DNA of 64,000 bases from Chitinophaga sp. E66 (GCA_019285755.1 CP079103.1:5427001-5491000), one strand, 5' to 3'. Positions 1 to 9,793 are shown, counted from the first letter of the stretch. Numbers and translations: made by a program. Notes: generated from the sequence alone by a model not told the origin.

Positions 1-436
1 GTGAGGCGGAAAAGGGAGTCTTTGCGGTTGAATTCGCTGCCTTCGGCGGCGAGGGAATCGTAGAGCCGCATGGCGGGGATTTATCGAGCGAGGAGTCGCG
101 GATGCCGGTGGCTTCGTCCTGGCGCATCATGTTCATGAATCCGCCGGCTTGTTCGGTGAGCCCGGCGCTATCGATCCAGGCGAAGTGGAAATCGCGTTTG
201 CGGTAGAATTCCAGGATGGCTTCGCGGTAGGGTGTAAATTCCGCATGATGGTCCAGAAAAGAAACAACCTGGTTGCTGTCCATCGCTTCGGCGATATACT
301 CTTCTTTGGTGTAGTGCGTGGTGTCGCGGTTGATGCCTTCGCCTTTGGGTCTCTTCTGTCCTTGTTGGCAGGCGGCTACGGCGAGGGTCAGGAGCAAAGC
401 GGGCAGTAAGGTTTTTTCAGCATAGCGAAGTAGCAT
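1..436 (-). CDS. L,D-transpeptidase family lipoprotein, N-terminal part (gene runs off the left edge)
   Basis: The first 145 or so codons of an exported protein are present. The N-terminus (MLLRYAEKTLLPALLLTLAVAAC) is a lipoprotein signal with lipobox AVAAC, so an outer-envelope lipoprotein is likely. Residues about 70-110 (FYRKRDFHFAWID...) resemble the scaffold segment that precedes the YkuD catalytic domain in large YcbB-type murein L,D-transpeptidases, enzymes that form 3-3 cross-links in peptidoglycan. The catalytic domain would lie outside the window, so the assignment rests on the scaffold only. The frame breaks at the G-run 75-78; adding one base restores a sensible continuation (PAMRLYDSLAAEG). 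The ATG at 436 is the only start that gives the signal peptide. Confidence 0.55.
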   Translation of the reverse strand, partial: MLLRYAEKTLLPALLLTLAVAACQQGQKRPKGEGINRDTTHYTKEEYIAEAMDSNQVVSFLDHHAEFTPYREAILEFYRKRDFHFAWIDSAGLTEQAGGFMNMMRQDEATGIRDSSLDKSPPCGSTIPSPPKAANSTAKTPFSAS

Positions 437-497
437 TTAGGAGGTATAACAATCTTCCGCCGGGTATGTTGCAAACCGGGGCCGGAATGCGGCGTGG

Positions 498-534
498 CGG
501 AAAAAGGGCGCATCCGGTTGGGAGCGCCCTTTAA
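498..534. terminator. Bidirectional hairpin terminator between rng and the L,D-transpeptidase gene
   Basis: Arms AAAGGGCGC (503-511) and GCGCCCTTT (524-532) form a GC-rich stem with T/A runs on both sides. It directly follows the rng stop codon on the minus strand. Confidence 0.75.
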
Positions 535-539
535 AAATA

Positions 540-2084
540 TCAGAATTTAATTTCCTCGTCGTTATTATCGAAGAAGTGGTATTCCGTGAGATGGTAATTG
601 GTATCTGCGCGGAGTTTGATCCATTTCTTGTACGCGAAGTACCATTTCCATTGGCGGCTGCGGAGCCATCCTTTGGTGAGGTATGCGTAGAGGATGGGAT
701 GCACGCGGATGGTGAGGCCCTTGTGCTGGTGGTTGAGGAGATACTGGAGGTTCTTCTCGATGTCTTCCACGATGAGCATGGAGGCGCCGATTTTGCCGGT
801 GCCTTTGCAGGTGGGACAATCTTCCGCCACGGAGATGGTGATTTCCGGCTTTACGCGCTGGCGGGTGATTTGCATGAGGCCGAATTTGGAGATGGGCAGG
901 ATGGTGTGTTTGGCCCTGTCCGTCGCCATGAATTTCTCCATGGCCTCATAAACGTTCTTTTTATTCTCCGGCAGTTTCATATCGATGAAATCGATGATGA
1001 TGATGCCGCCGAGGTCTCGGAGGCGCAGCTGCCGGGCGATTTCCGCTGCGGCTTCCAGGTTGGACGCCAGGGCGTTTTGTTCCTGGTTGTTGCTGGAGCT
1101 TTTGTAGCCCGAGTTCACGTCTATGACGTGGAGGGCTTCCGTGGCTTCGATGATGAGGTATACTCCGGAGTCGAGGTTGACGGTTTTGCCGAAGGAGGCT
1201 TTCACCTGCCGTGTAACGCCGAAGTGGTCGAAGATGGGGGCGCCGTTGTGATAGTAGGTCACGATGTCCTGCTTTTCGGGCGCTATCTTCTGGATATACG
1301 TTTTTGTGTCGGAGTAAATGTTTTTATCGTTGATGACGATCCGGTTGAAGGATTCGTTCAGCAGGTCGCGGAGGATGCTGGTGGTTTTGGTCTGTTCGCT
1401 CAGGATTTTCTGCGGTGCTTGTCCGCTGCGCAGGTTTTCCTGGATGGTGTGCCAAGTGTTCACCAGGGTGGTCAGGTCTTCGTGGAGTTCGGCGGTTTTT
1501 TTGCCTTCGGCCGCTGTGCGGACGATTACGCCGAAGTTGGGCGGTTTGATGGCTTCCACGATCTTCTGGAGCCTTTTTCTTTCTTCTGAGGAGTGGATCT
1601 TTTTGGAGACGGCCACGATATTATTGAAAGGCGTGATAACGATGAATCTGCCGGGGGGAGATTTCGCAGCTGAGGCGCGGGCCTTTCGAAGAAATGGGCT
1701 CTTTGAGGATTTGTACGAGGATGTTGGGTTTTCCGCCGAGGACTTCCGTGATTTTACCGGTTTTGATGATTTCGGGTTCGTTTTTGAATTTGCCGAATTC
1801 GAAGGTACCGGATTTATCGGAGATGGCCTGGTTGGTGAATTTCAGTATGGAACGGATATAGGGGCTGAGGTCGGTATAATGGAGGAAGGCGTCTTTTTCG
1901 AATCCGACGTCCACGAAGGCGGCGTTCAGTCCCGGGATCAGTTTTTTTACTTTGCCTAAATAAAGGTCCCCACCGCAAAATTAGGATTGCCGCTTTCGTG
2001 ATGCAGCTCTACCAACTTCTTATCTTCCAGCAATGCAATTTCAACACCGGATGGTGCTGCATTTATAATCAATTCCTTATTCAA
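540..2084 (-). CDS. rng: Ribonuclease G (RNase E/G family), frame broken by assembly indels
   Basis: Endoribonuclease of the RNase E/G family, which cuts single-stranded RNA in rRNA maturation and mRNA decay. The N-terminus (NKELIINAAPSGVEIALLED) and the following S1-like segment match the family. The catalytic region carries VIDVNSGYK and IIIIDFIDM, where the magnesium-binding aspartates lie, followed by the zinc-link motif CPTCKGTGK. Rebuilt length is about 514 residues, normal for Bacteroidota RNase G. The frame shifts twice, at the C-run 1968-1971 and the G-run 1653-1658. The only in-frame initiator is TTG at 2084, since a TGA lies just upstream. The gene shares orientation with the downstream-numbered small peptide, TPR and HU genes; an rng-hup-mutY neighbourhood is common in Bacteroidota. 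Confidence 0.93.
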
Positions 2085-2236
2085 GCGTCAAAATTTTATC
2101 CATAAATACTTTCACTTTAATGCGTCCCTCTCCGTGCTCTGTTTGGGTTGACAAGGGGGTACAGCATTCCCAGATGTAGCCGATGGTTAGCGGCGGTTAC
2201 ACTTCGGGAGGGGATTGCAAAGGGTTCGGTGATATA

Positions 2237-2369
2237 CAGGTATCCGTAGCGTCTGTGAGGCTGCTTACGTAAACAACCTGCATGACACTAGCAATTTAAC
2301 GATTAATGCTAACATCATGCAGGATTGCATTAAAAATTTATCGCGCAGCCTCTCCGGCTATCTATACCT
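2237..2369. ncRNA. Candidate structured RNA: long two-part hairpin upstream of rng
   Basis: An outer imperfect stem pairs 2237-2264 with 2345-2369 (shared blocks CAGGTAT, TAGC, AGGCTGC). An inner stem pairs CTGCATGA (2278-2285) with TCATGCAG (2315-2322) and continues less perfectly through AGCA/TGCT. Between the two stems is an asymmetric AT-rich bubble. A closing stem, open centre and apical hairpin is the shape of 6S RNA, though about 130 nt is short for 6S and I see no T-run on either side. It could instead be a 5' leader of rng, by analogy with the hairpin in the E. coli rne leader. The strand is not decided. Confidence 0.4.
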
Positions 2370-2400
2370 GAAGAGTATAAATGGCGGGGAAAAAGGAGAA

Positions 2401-2496
2401 TTATTTCTTGCCTTTCTTATGGCGGTTCTTTCTCAGTCTTTTCTTACGCTTGTGAGTTGCGATTTTATGTCTCTTTCTTTTCTTTCCGCAGGGCAT
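2401..2496 (-). CDS. 31-residue, very basic ribosome-type peptide (COX24/AURKAIP1-like)
   Basis: A complete ORF of 31 codons, rich in Lys, Arg and His (begins MPCGKKRKRHKIATHKRKKR, ends in KK). From memory, nearly identical peptides occur across Bacteroidota and are annotated with the AURKAIP1/COX24 domain, the family of mitochondrial small-subunit protein mS38; an extra ribosomal protein has also been reported in a Bacteroidota ribosome structure, and I cannot confirm that it is this one. It lies between rng and the TPR gene on the same strand. It is too short for standard ORF filters. The open reading frame itself is certain from the sequence; the ribosomal role follows from family resemblance. 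Confidence 0.75.
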   Translation of the reverse strand: MPCGKKRKRHKIATHKRKKRLRKNRHKKGKK

Positions 2497-2529
2497 ACGC
2501 TTGTAATTTTTTTAATGTTTTATGAAATA

Positions 2530-3377
2530 CTATTTAATACTTTCAATGTATCCGTCGATCTCAGCAGCCAGGGCCGGGTCTTTGATCAGCTTGCGGCACT
2601 GCCGGAGCAGGTCTACCGCTTTGGCGTTTTCGCCTTTGCTCTGATAAGAGACTGCCAGCAGGAAAAGCGCTTTAGGTTCGTTAGGCGTACGTTCGAGGAC
2701 CTTGTCCATTCTTTCGATCGCTTTATCGAACTGACCGGATTTGATGGAGAAATTTGCCAGGGTAAGCTGAGCGTCCAGGAATTCCGGGTTCTTCTCTGCC
2801 ACTTCGCGGAGGATGCCGATGCCTTTCATGGGCTCGCCGGTATAATCCACGATGAGGGCGCCTTTTCTAAGTTTCAGCGTATCGTTGCCGGGCTCCAGGG
2901 CGATAGCCCGGTCCAGCAATTCCATCGCGGATGAAACTTCCCACAATCTCACCGCAGGATCCTGGGTGTGTGCGAGGTGCTCCAAAAATAAATTGGCTGC
3001 AAAGGTGAGGTTTTTTCCGGAATTTTCCAACTTGGCCGCTTCACCGGCATAATGAGCGGCAATGGGAGCCTCGTTAAGGCCATCCCAGAGAAGAGAGAGT
3101 TGCCGGTATGTGGTGATCTGTTGCGACTGTACATCGCCCCGCACGACGGCATTTTCCAGCCGGGAGATCTCTCCCAGCCGGTCGGCCGGAACACGTTCCT
3201 TAGCCTGCTGCAATAAGTCCTTGAATTCCGCAGGCTTCACGGAATTTCCTTGTGACATCGCCATACCGGGAGCGGCATGGTCGTGATCATGCACCTTCGG
3301 CGATATTCGTCCGAAAGCAAACAAAGCGATAACTGCGGCAACGCCGAGGCCTATCAGCAAAGTTGATTTCTCTGCAC
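2530..3377 (-). CDS. Membrane-anchored TPR protein
   Basis: One N-terminal hydrophobic segment (LLLIGLGVAAVIALFAF) is followed by a His-rich stretch (HDHDHAAPGMAM) and then at least four tetratricopeptide-like helical repeats from about residue 90 to the end (for example AIALEPGNDTLKLRKGALI and LERTPNEPKALFLLAV). This suggests a periplasmic, membrane-tethered protein-binding scaffold; no enzymatic motif is seen. The open frame begins at 3360, but one lost T near 3361 would join it to an upstream GTG at 3377 and restore MQRNQLLLIGLG, a better membrane anchor, so I use 3377. It lies 24 bp from HU on the same strand, and the likely shared promoter is upstream of HU. Confidence 0.75.
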
Positions 3378-3401
3378 CCTATTCCAAATTAGGATGCGAA
3401 T

Positions 3402-3689
3402 TTACGAACTTTTAAGCTTCTTTACCTCTGCAACAAATTCTTTCGACGGTTTAAACGCCGGAATGTAATGCTCGGGAATCTCCACGGCTACATTCTTCTT
3501 GATGTTACGCCCGATCTTCGCAGCTCTCTTCTTCGTAATGAAGCTGCCAAATCCACGGATGTAAATGTGCTCGCCATTCGCTAACGCTTCCTTCACTTCC
3601 TTGAACATGGCTTCGAGTGTGACTAACACGTCAACTTTAGGGATTCCGGTTTTCTCAGCGATAACGGAAATTAAATCAGCTTTTCTCAT
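3402..3689 (-). CDS. hup: HU/IHF-family nucleoid DNA-binding protein
   Basis: Intact 95-residue protein of normal HU length. The N-terminus (MRKADLISVIAEKTGI) forms the dimerisation helices. The region around residues 42-75 (HIYIRGFGSFITKKRAAKIGRN) is the conserved GFGSF turn and the start of the DNA-binding beta-arm, followed by IPEHYIPAFKPSKEF. HU dimers bend and compact DNA. It is divergent from mutY with 224 bp between them and is probably the first gene of a minus-strand unit that continues into the TPR gene. Confidence 0.96.
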   Translation of the reverse strand: MRKADLISVIAEKTGIPKVDVLVTLEAMFKEVKEALANGEHIYIRGFGSFITKKRAAKIGRNIKKNVAVEIPEHYIPAFKPSKEFVAEVKKLKSS

Positions 3690-3714
3690 AATAAAGCGGA
3701 GGATTACTTGTTTT

Positions 3715-3722
3715 CAAAGTTA
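3715..3722 (-). promoter_or_regulatory. Candidate -7 element of the hup promoter
   Basis: On the minus strand the sequence is TAACTTTG, matching the Bacteroidota -7 consensus TAnnTTTG, about 30 bp upstream of the HU start. The surrounding DNA is very AT-rich. No good TTTG -33 box is seen at the usual distance. Confidence 0.5.
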
Positions 3723-3913
3723 AATAAAAATTTTAATTGCTCTATTTTCAAGCGAATAAAATTTATTATTTTTTATTATAGATAGCAGGTTATAAAAATA
3801 CGTTTATTTGCGTTCTCTTACAACCCGTAAATCATTGCAATACAGCACCCACACAGGTTTCGGGAGAGCGAATATATACAAATCAATCGACATATATAAA
3901 TTATTTTGTGCAA

Positions 3914-4965
3914 ATGACCGATATGAAGCAATTTTTTACCGCGGGTATCCTGGCCTGGAATCAGCTCCATAACGACCGGTCCATGCCCTGGAAACAGGAA
4001 AAAGACCCCTACCGCATCTGGCTCTCCGAAATCATCCTCCAGCAAACACGCGTGGAACAAGGCCGCCCATATTACGAACGCTTCATCTCGGCATACCCCA
4101 CCATCACCCACCTCGCAAACGCCCCGGAAGAAGAAGTCTTCCGGCTCTGGCAAGGACTCGGCTATTACGCCCGCTGCAAAAACATGCTGGCCGCCGCCAA
4201 AACCGTCGCACAAACCTATAACGGCCGGTTCCCGGATACTTATGAAGAAATCGCCGCCCTCAAAGGCGTAGGCGCCTACACAGCCGCCGCCATCGCATCG
4301 TTCGCATATAACCTCCCGCACGCCGTGCTCGATGGTAACGTATATCGCGTCCTCGCCCGGTTCTTCGGTATCGATACGCCCACAGACACTACCGCAGGCA
4401 AAAACTTTTCACTCAACTAGCCCGGGAGGTACTCCTGAGCAACAGGCCGGCACTTATAATCAGGCGATCATGGACTTCGGGGCCATCGTCTGCAAACCTC
4501 AGACGCCACGCTGCAATTCTTGCCGGCTCTCTCCGCATTGCGAAGCATTTCAAAAAGGATTAACAGATCTCGTACCTGTAAAATCAAAAAATTACGCATA
4601 AAAAAGATATTTCTATTATTTATTGTCGGGCAACGATTCACTGCTGTTCGTTCGCAAGCGAACCGGGAAGGATATATGGCAAAACCTGCACGAATTCCCC
4701 ATGATCGAAACCCCTGCCCCCTGTCAGACGAAGAGCTCCTGGCCTCCCCGCCTTCCGGGCCATGACCGGCCCCGGCCCCCTCACCATCCTCAGCGCCTCC
4801 CCGGAAAAGAAACAACAACTCACCCACCAGACCATCCACGCCCGCTTCCTCCGCATCGGCCCCGAAAATGACATCCGCTTCCCGGAAGACTTCCGCGCCG
4901 TGACCGCAGCCGGCCTCGATCAACTCGCTTTTCCCAAGATCATCGTCGACTTTCTGAAGGGATGA
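3914..4965 (+). CDS. mutY: A/G-specific adenine glycosylase MutY, frame broken by several indels
   Basis: Removes adenine mispaired with 8-oxoguanine in base-excision repair. The N-terminal helix-hairpin-helix glycosylase domain is clear: MPWKQEKDPYRIWLSEIILQ, then ALKGVGAYTAAAIASFAYN with the catalytic Asp in AVLDGNVYRVLARF. The iron-sulfur loop follows as CKPQTPRCNSCRLSPHCEAF (four cysteines). The C-terminal NUDIX-like region is recognisable as RYFYYLL...GKDIWQNLHEFPMIE. The frame changes near 4408, in A-runs near 4588 and 4605, and in C-runs near 4722 and 4752, all repaired by single bases. Start chosen at ATG 3914; a GTG lies in frame at 3908. ssb follows, as in many Bacteroidota. Confidence 0.93.
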
Positions 4966-5038
4966 CGCACCATCCCCACTCCGGTACCATTCATTTATAA
5001 CGACTTATAAAAATATTCGTGCCCTGCCACGATAATTT

Positions 5039-5072
5039 TTTGTGTACCCGATTAGAAAAAACATTAACTTTA
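5039..5072 (+). promoter_or_regulatory. Candidate promoter of ssb
   Basis: TTTG at 5039-5042 and TAACTTTA at 5065-5072, separated by 22 bp, fit the Bacteroidota -33/-7 pattern. The start codon lies 58 bp downstream. Confidence 0.5.
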
Positions 5073-5130
5073 GTAAGGTTGACCGTGAGATGATTTTTTA
5101 AACATAGGACAGAAGTTAAAACCTACAAAT

Positions 5131-5606
5131 ATGAGAGGTGTTAATAAAGTAATCCTGATTGGCAATCTTGGCAGAGACCCCGATGTTCAGTTCCTGGAAG
5201 GAAACATAGCAGTGGCAAAATTCTCACTGGCCACTACGGAAACTTTCAAAGACCGCGCCGCAAGCTGATTTCCCAGACAGAATGGCACACAGTCGTGCTC
5301 TGGAGAGGCCTGGCAGAGCTGGCCCAGAAATACCTTCACAAAGGAAGCCTCGTCTATATCGAAGGCCGCCTCCGCACCCGCAGCTGGGAAGACAAGGAGG
5401 GCAACAAGAAATTCGCCACCGAAGTGGTCGGCGATAACCTCGTGATGCTCGATAAACGGATGGACGTCGGCAATGGCGACCATGCCGTTCACCATAGCTC
5501 CGGCTCGTCCTCCTCCGGCCAGCAAGGCTCCGGCCACCATGGCGAAGGATACCCCGGCCTCGAAATCCCTCCCATGGGCGAAGCCGCGGACGATCTGCCG
5601 TTCTGA
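5131..5606 (+). CDS. ssb: Single-stranded DNA-binding protein
   Basis: OB-fold protein that coats single-stranded DNA during replication and repair. It begins MRGVNKVILIGNLGRDPDVQ, continues through TEWHTVVLWRGLAELAQKYL and IEGRLRTRSWEDKEG, has a Gly/Ser/His-rich linker (HHSSGSSSSGQQGSGHHGEG) and ends in the acidic partner-binding tip DDLPF. Rebuilt length is about 158 residues. One G is missing near 5262, which would otherwise give a false stop after 46 codons. It sits between mutY and gldE on the same strand. Confidence 0.95.
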
Positions 5607-5639
5607 CGAACCCGCCCGGGCAAGGCCCGCTCCTTTTCC

Positions 5640-5668
5640 TTGCCGTTTCGGGACATTCTTTATATTTG
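5640..5668 (+). promoter_or_regulatory. Candidate promoter of gldE
   Basis: TATATTTG at 5661-5668 is an exact TAnnTTTG -7 element, with TTG at 5640-5642 18 bp upstream. The start codon of gldE is about 94 bp downstream. Confidence 0.5.
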
Positions 5669-5761
5669 CACGCGGGAAAGCGATTCACCTCTCCAAGACC
5701 TGAATTACTTTCCCCTTATTTTTGACCAAAGCTCATCATATTGGCTTATTTTTCGGCTAGC

Positions 5762-7094
5762 ATGCTACCGTTACTGAATGTTTTCCTGCAAAACCCGGCG
5801 CCAACCGCCGCCCCTGATGTGAATGTCCTGGTGTTCCTGCTGGTCATTTTCATTCTGCTCCTGCTCACCTTCATCGTCTCCGGAGCCGAAGTAGCCTTCT
5901 TTTCACTCAATTACAAGGACCTCAACGTCCTCAAAACCAGGCAAAACAACGCCGGCCGCATGATCACCCGGCTGCTCGAAAAACCGAAATCGCTGCTGGC
6001 TTCCTCCAGATCGCCAACATCCTTTTCAACATCGCCTTCATCTTCATCACCAATTACCTTATCTACCAGGTAGAGTCGCTCCAGGAACTGGCCGTGGTCT
6101 CATTCGTAGTCCGCATCGCCATCATCACCTTCGTGCTCCTCTTCTTCGGCCAGATCCTCCCACGCGTCTGGGCCACCCAGAACAATATGCGCTTCGCCAC
6201 CTACTTCGCCTGGCTGGTTCACCTGATCCACGCCACCCTCGAACCGGTGAGCAATTTCTTCGTCAACCTCTCCGAATCCATAGAAGCCCGCCTCTTCCAC
6301 CGCAACTCCAAACCGATCAACTCCCGCGAGATCGATGAAGTGATCGAAATGAGCGTGGAACCCGGCGCCTCACAGGAAGAAAAGAATATCGTCCGCGGCA
6401 TCCTCAAATTCGGCAACATCGCCGTCAAACAAATCATGCGCACCCGCCTCGATGTAAACGGCCTCGAATTCGACCTCCCCTTCAGCGAAGTCACCAAACA
6501 CGTGGCCGACCTCCATTACTCCCGGCTACCCGTCTATAAAAACAACCTCGACACCATCGTCGGCGTCATCCATACCAAAGACCTCCTCCAGCACCTGGGC
6601 AAAGGAGACTCGTTCGACTGGCACGAAGTGATGCGCCAGCCCTTCTTCGTGCACGAGCATAAGCTCATCGAAGACCTCCTCAACGAATTCCAGACACGCC
6701 ACATGCACTTCGCCGTGGTGGTCGACGAATTTGGCGGCACCTCCGGCATCGTGACCCTCGAAGACATCATGGAAGAAGTGATCGGGGATATCAAAGACGA
6801 GTTCGACGAAGAAGAATTCAACTACAATAAAGTCAACGACCATACCTATGTGTTCGAAGGCAAGACCATGCTGAACGACGTATGCCGCATCCTCAACATC
6901 GCTCCTGACACCTTCGAACTGGTGAAGGGCGAAAGCGATTCCATCGGCGGCCTTATCCTGGAACTTTCGGGTAAATTCCCGAAGAGAACAGCGTTATCAG
7001 CTACGGCAACTTCGACTTCACCATCCTGGAAGTCACCAAGATGCGCATCCAGAAAGTACAGGTCAGCATCAAATCAGACATCGAAACGGAATGA
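5762..7094 (+). CDS. gldE: Gliding motility-associated membrane protein GldE (CorC/CNNM-type), frame broken twice
   Basis: An integral membrane protein of the hemolysin C/CorC family, associated with gliding and type IX secretion in Bacteroidota. The N-terminal DUF21 part has several hydrophobic segments (VLVFLLVIFILLLLTFIVSG, FVVRIAIITFVLLFFGQILP). Two CBS motifs follow (IMRTRLDVNGLEFDLP... HYSRLPVYKNNLDTIVGVI and HFAVVVDEFGGTSGIVTLED), then a CorC_HlyC domain. The frame shifts near 6000 and near 6983; with repairs the protein is about 444 residues. The ATG at 5762 is preferred over the TTG at 5741. Its stop overlaps the start of gldD in ATGA, so the two are translationally coupled. Confidence 0.9.
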
Positions 7095-7681
7095 AACGCC
7101 TCCTCCCGCTCCTGACCTTCGCTTTCCTCCTCGCAGCCTGCCAGCAACAAGGCCACACGCCAAAGCCGAGAGGCTATTTCCGGATCGACCTTCCCGAAAA
7201 GCAATACCAGCTGTTCAATGAGCCCGGCTACCCGTACACTTTCGAGTACCCCACGTACGCCCGGATCGTGAAAGACACGATGTTTTTCGACGAAAAGGCC
7301 GAAAACCCTGGTGGATCAACATCGAAATCCCCAGCTGAACGGCAAAATTTATATGAGCTATAAACAGGTGGGCGCTAAAAACACCATGGATAAGCTCGTC
7401 ACCGACGCGTTCAAACTTACCTACAAGCATACTTACAAGGCGGAATCTATCGAGGAAGAAGCCATCCAGACGCCCAACGGCGTGGCAGGCCTGTTTTATG
7501 AAGTGGCCGGCAATGCCGCTTCGGCCAAACAGTTCTTCGTCACGGACTCTACCCGTCATTTTTGCGCGGAGCGTTGTATTTTTACGCTCAGCCGAACGCC
7601 GACTCCCTGGCGCCGGTCACCCGGTTCGTCGAGGAAGACATGCGGCACCTGGTACAAACACTGAAATGGAGACCAAACTGA
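7091..7681 (+). CDS. gldD: Gliding motility lipoprotein GldD
   Basis: A lipoprotein required for gliding in Flavobacterium (family knowledge). The signal is MKRLLPLLTFAFLLAAC with the lipid-accepting Cys at position 17. The GldD core is recognisable as PKPRGYFRIDLPEKQYQLF, then YPYTFEYPTYARI, IPQLNGKIYMSYKQV and ALYFYAQPNADSLAPVTRFV. Rebuilt length is about 196 residues, typical for GldD. Single-base losses near 7310 and 7562 break the frame. It overlaps gldE by 4 bp and ends 7 bp before the DUF3109 gene. Confidence 0.9.
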
Positions 7682-7688
7682 GAGCAAG

Positions 7689-8266
7689 ATGATAGTGATA
7701 GATGACAAATACATCAGCGATGATGTGGTCGAGAAAAAACTTTGTATGCAACCTCAATGCCTGCAAAGGCGCCTGCTGCGTAGCGGGCGATTGCGGCGCC
7801 CCCTGGAAGAGGCCGAACTGGCCATCCTCCAACGCATTTACCCCGACGTCAAACCGTTTCTCCGGGAAGATGGCATCAGAGAACTGGAAGCTACCGGCCT
7901 CCATACCGGGACGATGAGCACGGGCATGTTACCCCCATCATCAACGGCGCCATCTGCGCCTACGCCACCATCGACGATAACGGCCACGTAGGCTGCGGTA
8001 TCGAAAAAGCGTGGAAAGCCGGCGCCACCGATTACCGGAAACCCATCTCCTGCCACCTCTACCCCATCCGCATCACCAAATACGAATCCTTCGAAGCCGT
8101 CAACTACGACAAATGGAGCATCTGCAAACCCGCCTGTAAACTGGGAAACCAACTGCAGGTCCCGGTCTACAAGTTCCTGCAGGAAGCGATCGTGCGGAAG
8201 TACGGGGAAGAGTTCTACGCCGTGCTTGACCAGATCGCTACAGGACAGTACAGGGCAGAAGAATGA
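7689..8266 (+). CDS. DUF3109 family protein (cysteine-rich, function unknown)
   Basis: A cytoplasmic protein of about 192 residues when repaired. The N-terminal cluster CNLNACKGACCVAGDCG and later cysteines (GHVGCGIEKAW, ISCHLYPIRITKY, ICKPACKLGN) are spaced like a metal or iron-sulfur site and match the DUF3109 family. Its function is not known. Frame changes occur at the A-run near 7734-7739, near 7800 and near 7912. It follows gldD by 7 bp, so it probably belongs to the gldE-gldD transcription unit. Confidence 0.8.
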
Positions 8267-8358
8267 AACTTTGATAGCATATTTGCAAGGAGCTGTACAA
8301 TAGGCTCAATCTTTGCGTAACCGGTCCATCCGTGGACAATTTGACTATCTTTACAGCC

Positions 8359-9738
8359 ATGAATAAAACGGCCAGCACATTTCTCAACGAAAGTGAAGTA
8401 AAAGCGGCGGATCTCGGCCACCGCAATACGATCAACTTCAACATCGGAAAATACAACGCCGCCGTGAAGAACGGCAAAATGCAGTTCGCCGATCTGACTA
8501 CGGCCCGCGAAAGGGCCAAGAACGTGAAATGGCGTGCCATAGAGAATCTTGACAAACATCTGGAAGAGTTCGAAATGAATTTCATCCGTAGGGGCGGCAA
8601 GGTGATCTGGGCGGAAACGGCAGAACAGGCACGGGAAGAAATCCTCGCCATCTGCAAGGCCAGGAACTGCAAATCCGTGGTAAAGAGTAAATCCATGGCC
8701 ACGGAAGAAATTCATCTCAACGACTTCCTGCACGAACATAATATCGAAAGCGTAGAAACGGATCTGGGCGAATATATCCAGCAGCTGGACGAAGAACCGC
8801 CCTACCATATCGTAACGCCCGCTATGCACAAGAGCGCCCAGCAGGTAGCCGACCTGTTCCATGAAAAACTCGGAACACCGTCTACCCTCACGCCCGAGCA
8901 GCTCACCCTCGTAGCCCGCGACAAACTCCGCCAGAAATACCTCGAAGCGGAAGTAGGCATCACCGGCGCCAACTTCGTAATTGCCGACATCGGCGGCGTA
9001 GCCGTAACGGAAAACGAAGGCAACGCCCGTCTTACTACCTCTTTCCCCAAAACGCACATCGTGCTGGTAGGGATCGAAAAGGTGCTGCCTTCGATCTCCG
9101 ACCTGGCGCTCTTCTGGCCGCTACTGGCCACTTATGGCACCGGTCAGCAGATCACCTCATATAACTCCATATTCTCCGGCCCGCGCCAGGAAGGCGAGAC
9201 CGACGGCCCGGAAGAGATGTATATCATCTTCCTCGACAATGGCCGCACCAACCTGCTCAAAGACGTGGAAGCCCGCGAAGCGCTCTATTGCATCCGCTGC
9301 GGCTCCTGCCTGAACGCCTGCCCGGTGTATAAAAACATCGGCGGCCATACTTATAAAACTACTTACAGCGGCCCCATCGGCTCCGTCATCACCCCGCACC
9401 TCCAGGGTATCGGCGAATACATGCACCTTAGCTATGCTTCGTCGCTCTGCGGCAACTGCACGGAAGTGTGCCCCGTTCGCATCAACCTCCACGAGCTGCT
9501 GCTCCACAACCGTCATAAAGCGGTGGAAGAGCACCATACCGGCGGCGGCGAGAAAATGGGATGGTTCGGCTGGAAACAGGCCTGCCTCAGCCGCAGGATG
9601 ATGAACCTCGTAGGCGGAAAGACCAAGAACTTGGTGATCGGCAAACTCTTCGGCAACGCCTGGGGCGACGACGAACGCGGACTGCCCATTTTTGCGCCGA
9701 AGTCATTCAACCAACTCTGGAAGGAAAGAAAGAAATAG
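8359..9738 (+). CDS. lutB: Lactate utilisation iron-sulfur protein LutB/LldF type
   Basis: Component of the LutABC-type L-lactate oxidase. An intact 459-residue protein. The N-terminal half has the LUD fold region (AICKARNCKSVVKSKSMATE, VGITGANFVIADIGGVAVTE). Two four-cysteine clusters follow, CIRCGSCLNACP and CGNCTEVCPVRI, which bind two [4Fe-4S] centres for electron transfer. No lutA or lutC is adjacent in this window. The open frame extends to GTG at 8332, but the ATG at 8359 matches the usual family start (MNKTASTFLNESE). A terminator follows at 9766. Confidence 0.9.
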   Translation: MNKTASTFLNESEVKAADLGHRNTINFNIGKYNAAVKNGKMQFADLTTARERAKNVKWRAIENLDKHLEEFEMNFIRRGGKVIWAETAEQAREEILAICKARNCKSVVKSKSMATEEIHLNDFLHEHNIESVETDLGEYIQQLDEEPPYHIVTPAMHKSAQQVADLFHEKLGTPSTLTPEQLTLVARDKLRQKYLEAEVGITGANFVIADIGGVAVTENEGNARLTTSFPKTHIVLVGIEKVLPSISDLALFWPLLATYGTGQQITSYNSIFSGPRQEGETDGPEEMYIIFLDNGRTNLLKDVEAREALYCIRCGSCLNACPVYKNIGGHTYKTTYSGPIGSVITPHLQGIGEYMHLSYASSLCGNCTEVCPVRINLHELLLHNRHKAVEEHHTGGGEKMGWFGWKQACLSRRMMNLVGGKTKNLVIGKLFGNAWGDDERGLPIFAPKSFNQLWKERKK

Positions 9739-9765
9739 CACGTTTTTATTGCTAGAAATAGAAGG

Positions 9766-9793
9766 AAGGCCGGCGTTTTGCCGGTCTTTTTTA
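9766..9793. terminator. Bidirectional terminator between lutB and the convergent anti-sigma gene
   Basis: AAGGCCGGC, loop GTTTT, GCCGGTCTT followed by TTTTT on the plus strand. The opposite strand carries the probable TAA stop of the convergent gene at its base (9791-9793). Confidence 0.8.

Noticed and set aside
576..1589. 337-codon ORF on the plus strand
   Set aside because: Antisense shadow of rng, with composition of a mirrored coding frame.
3914..4965. mutY as a decayed pseudogene
   Set aside because: All five breaks are single-base events, mostly in homopolymers, and full motifs remain; many essential genes show the same pattern.
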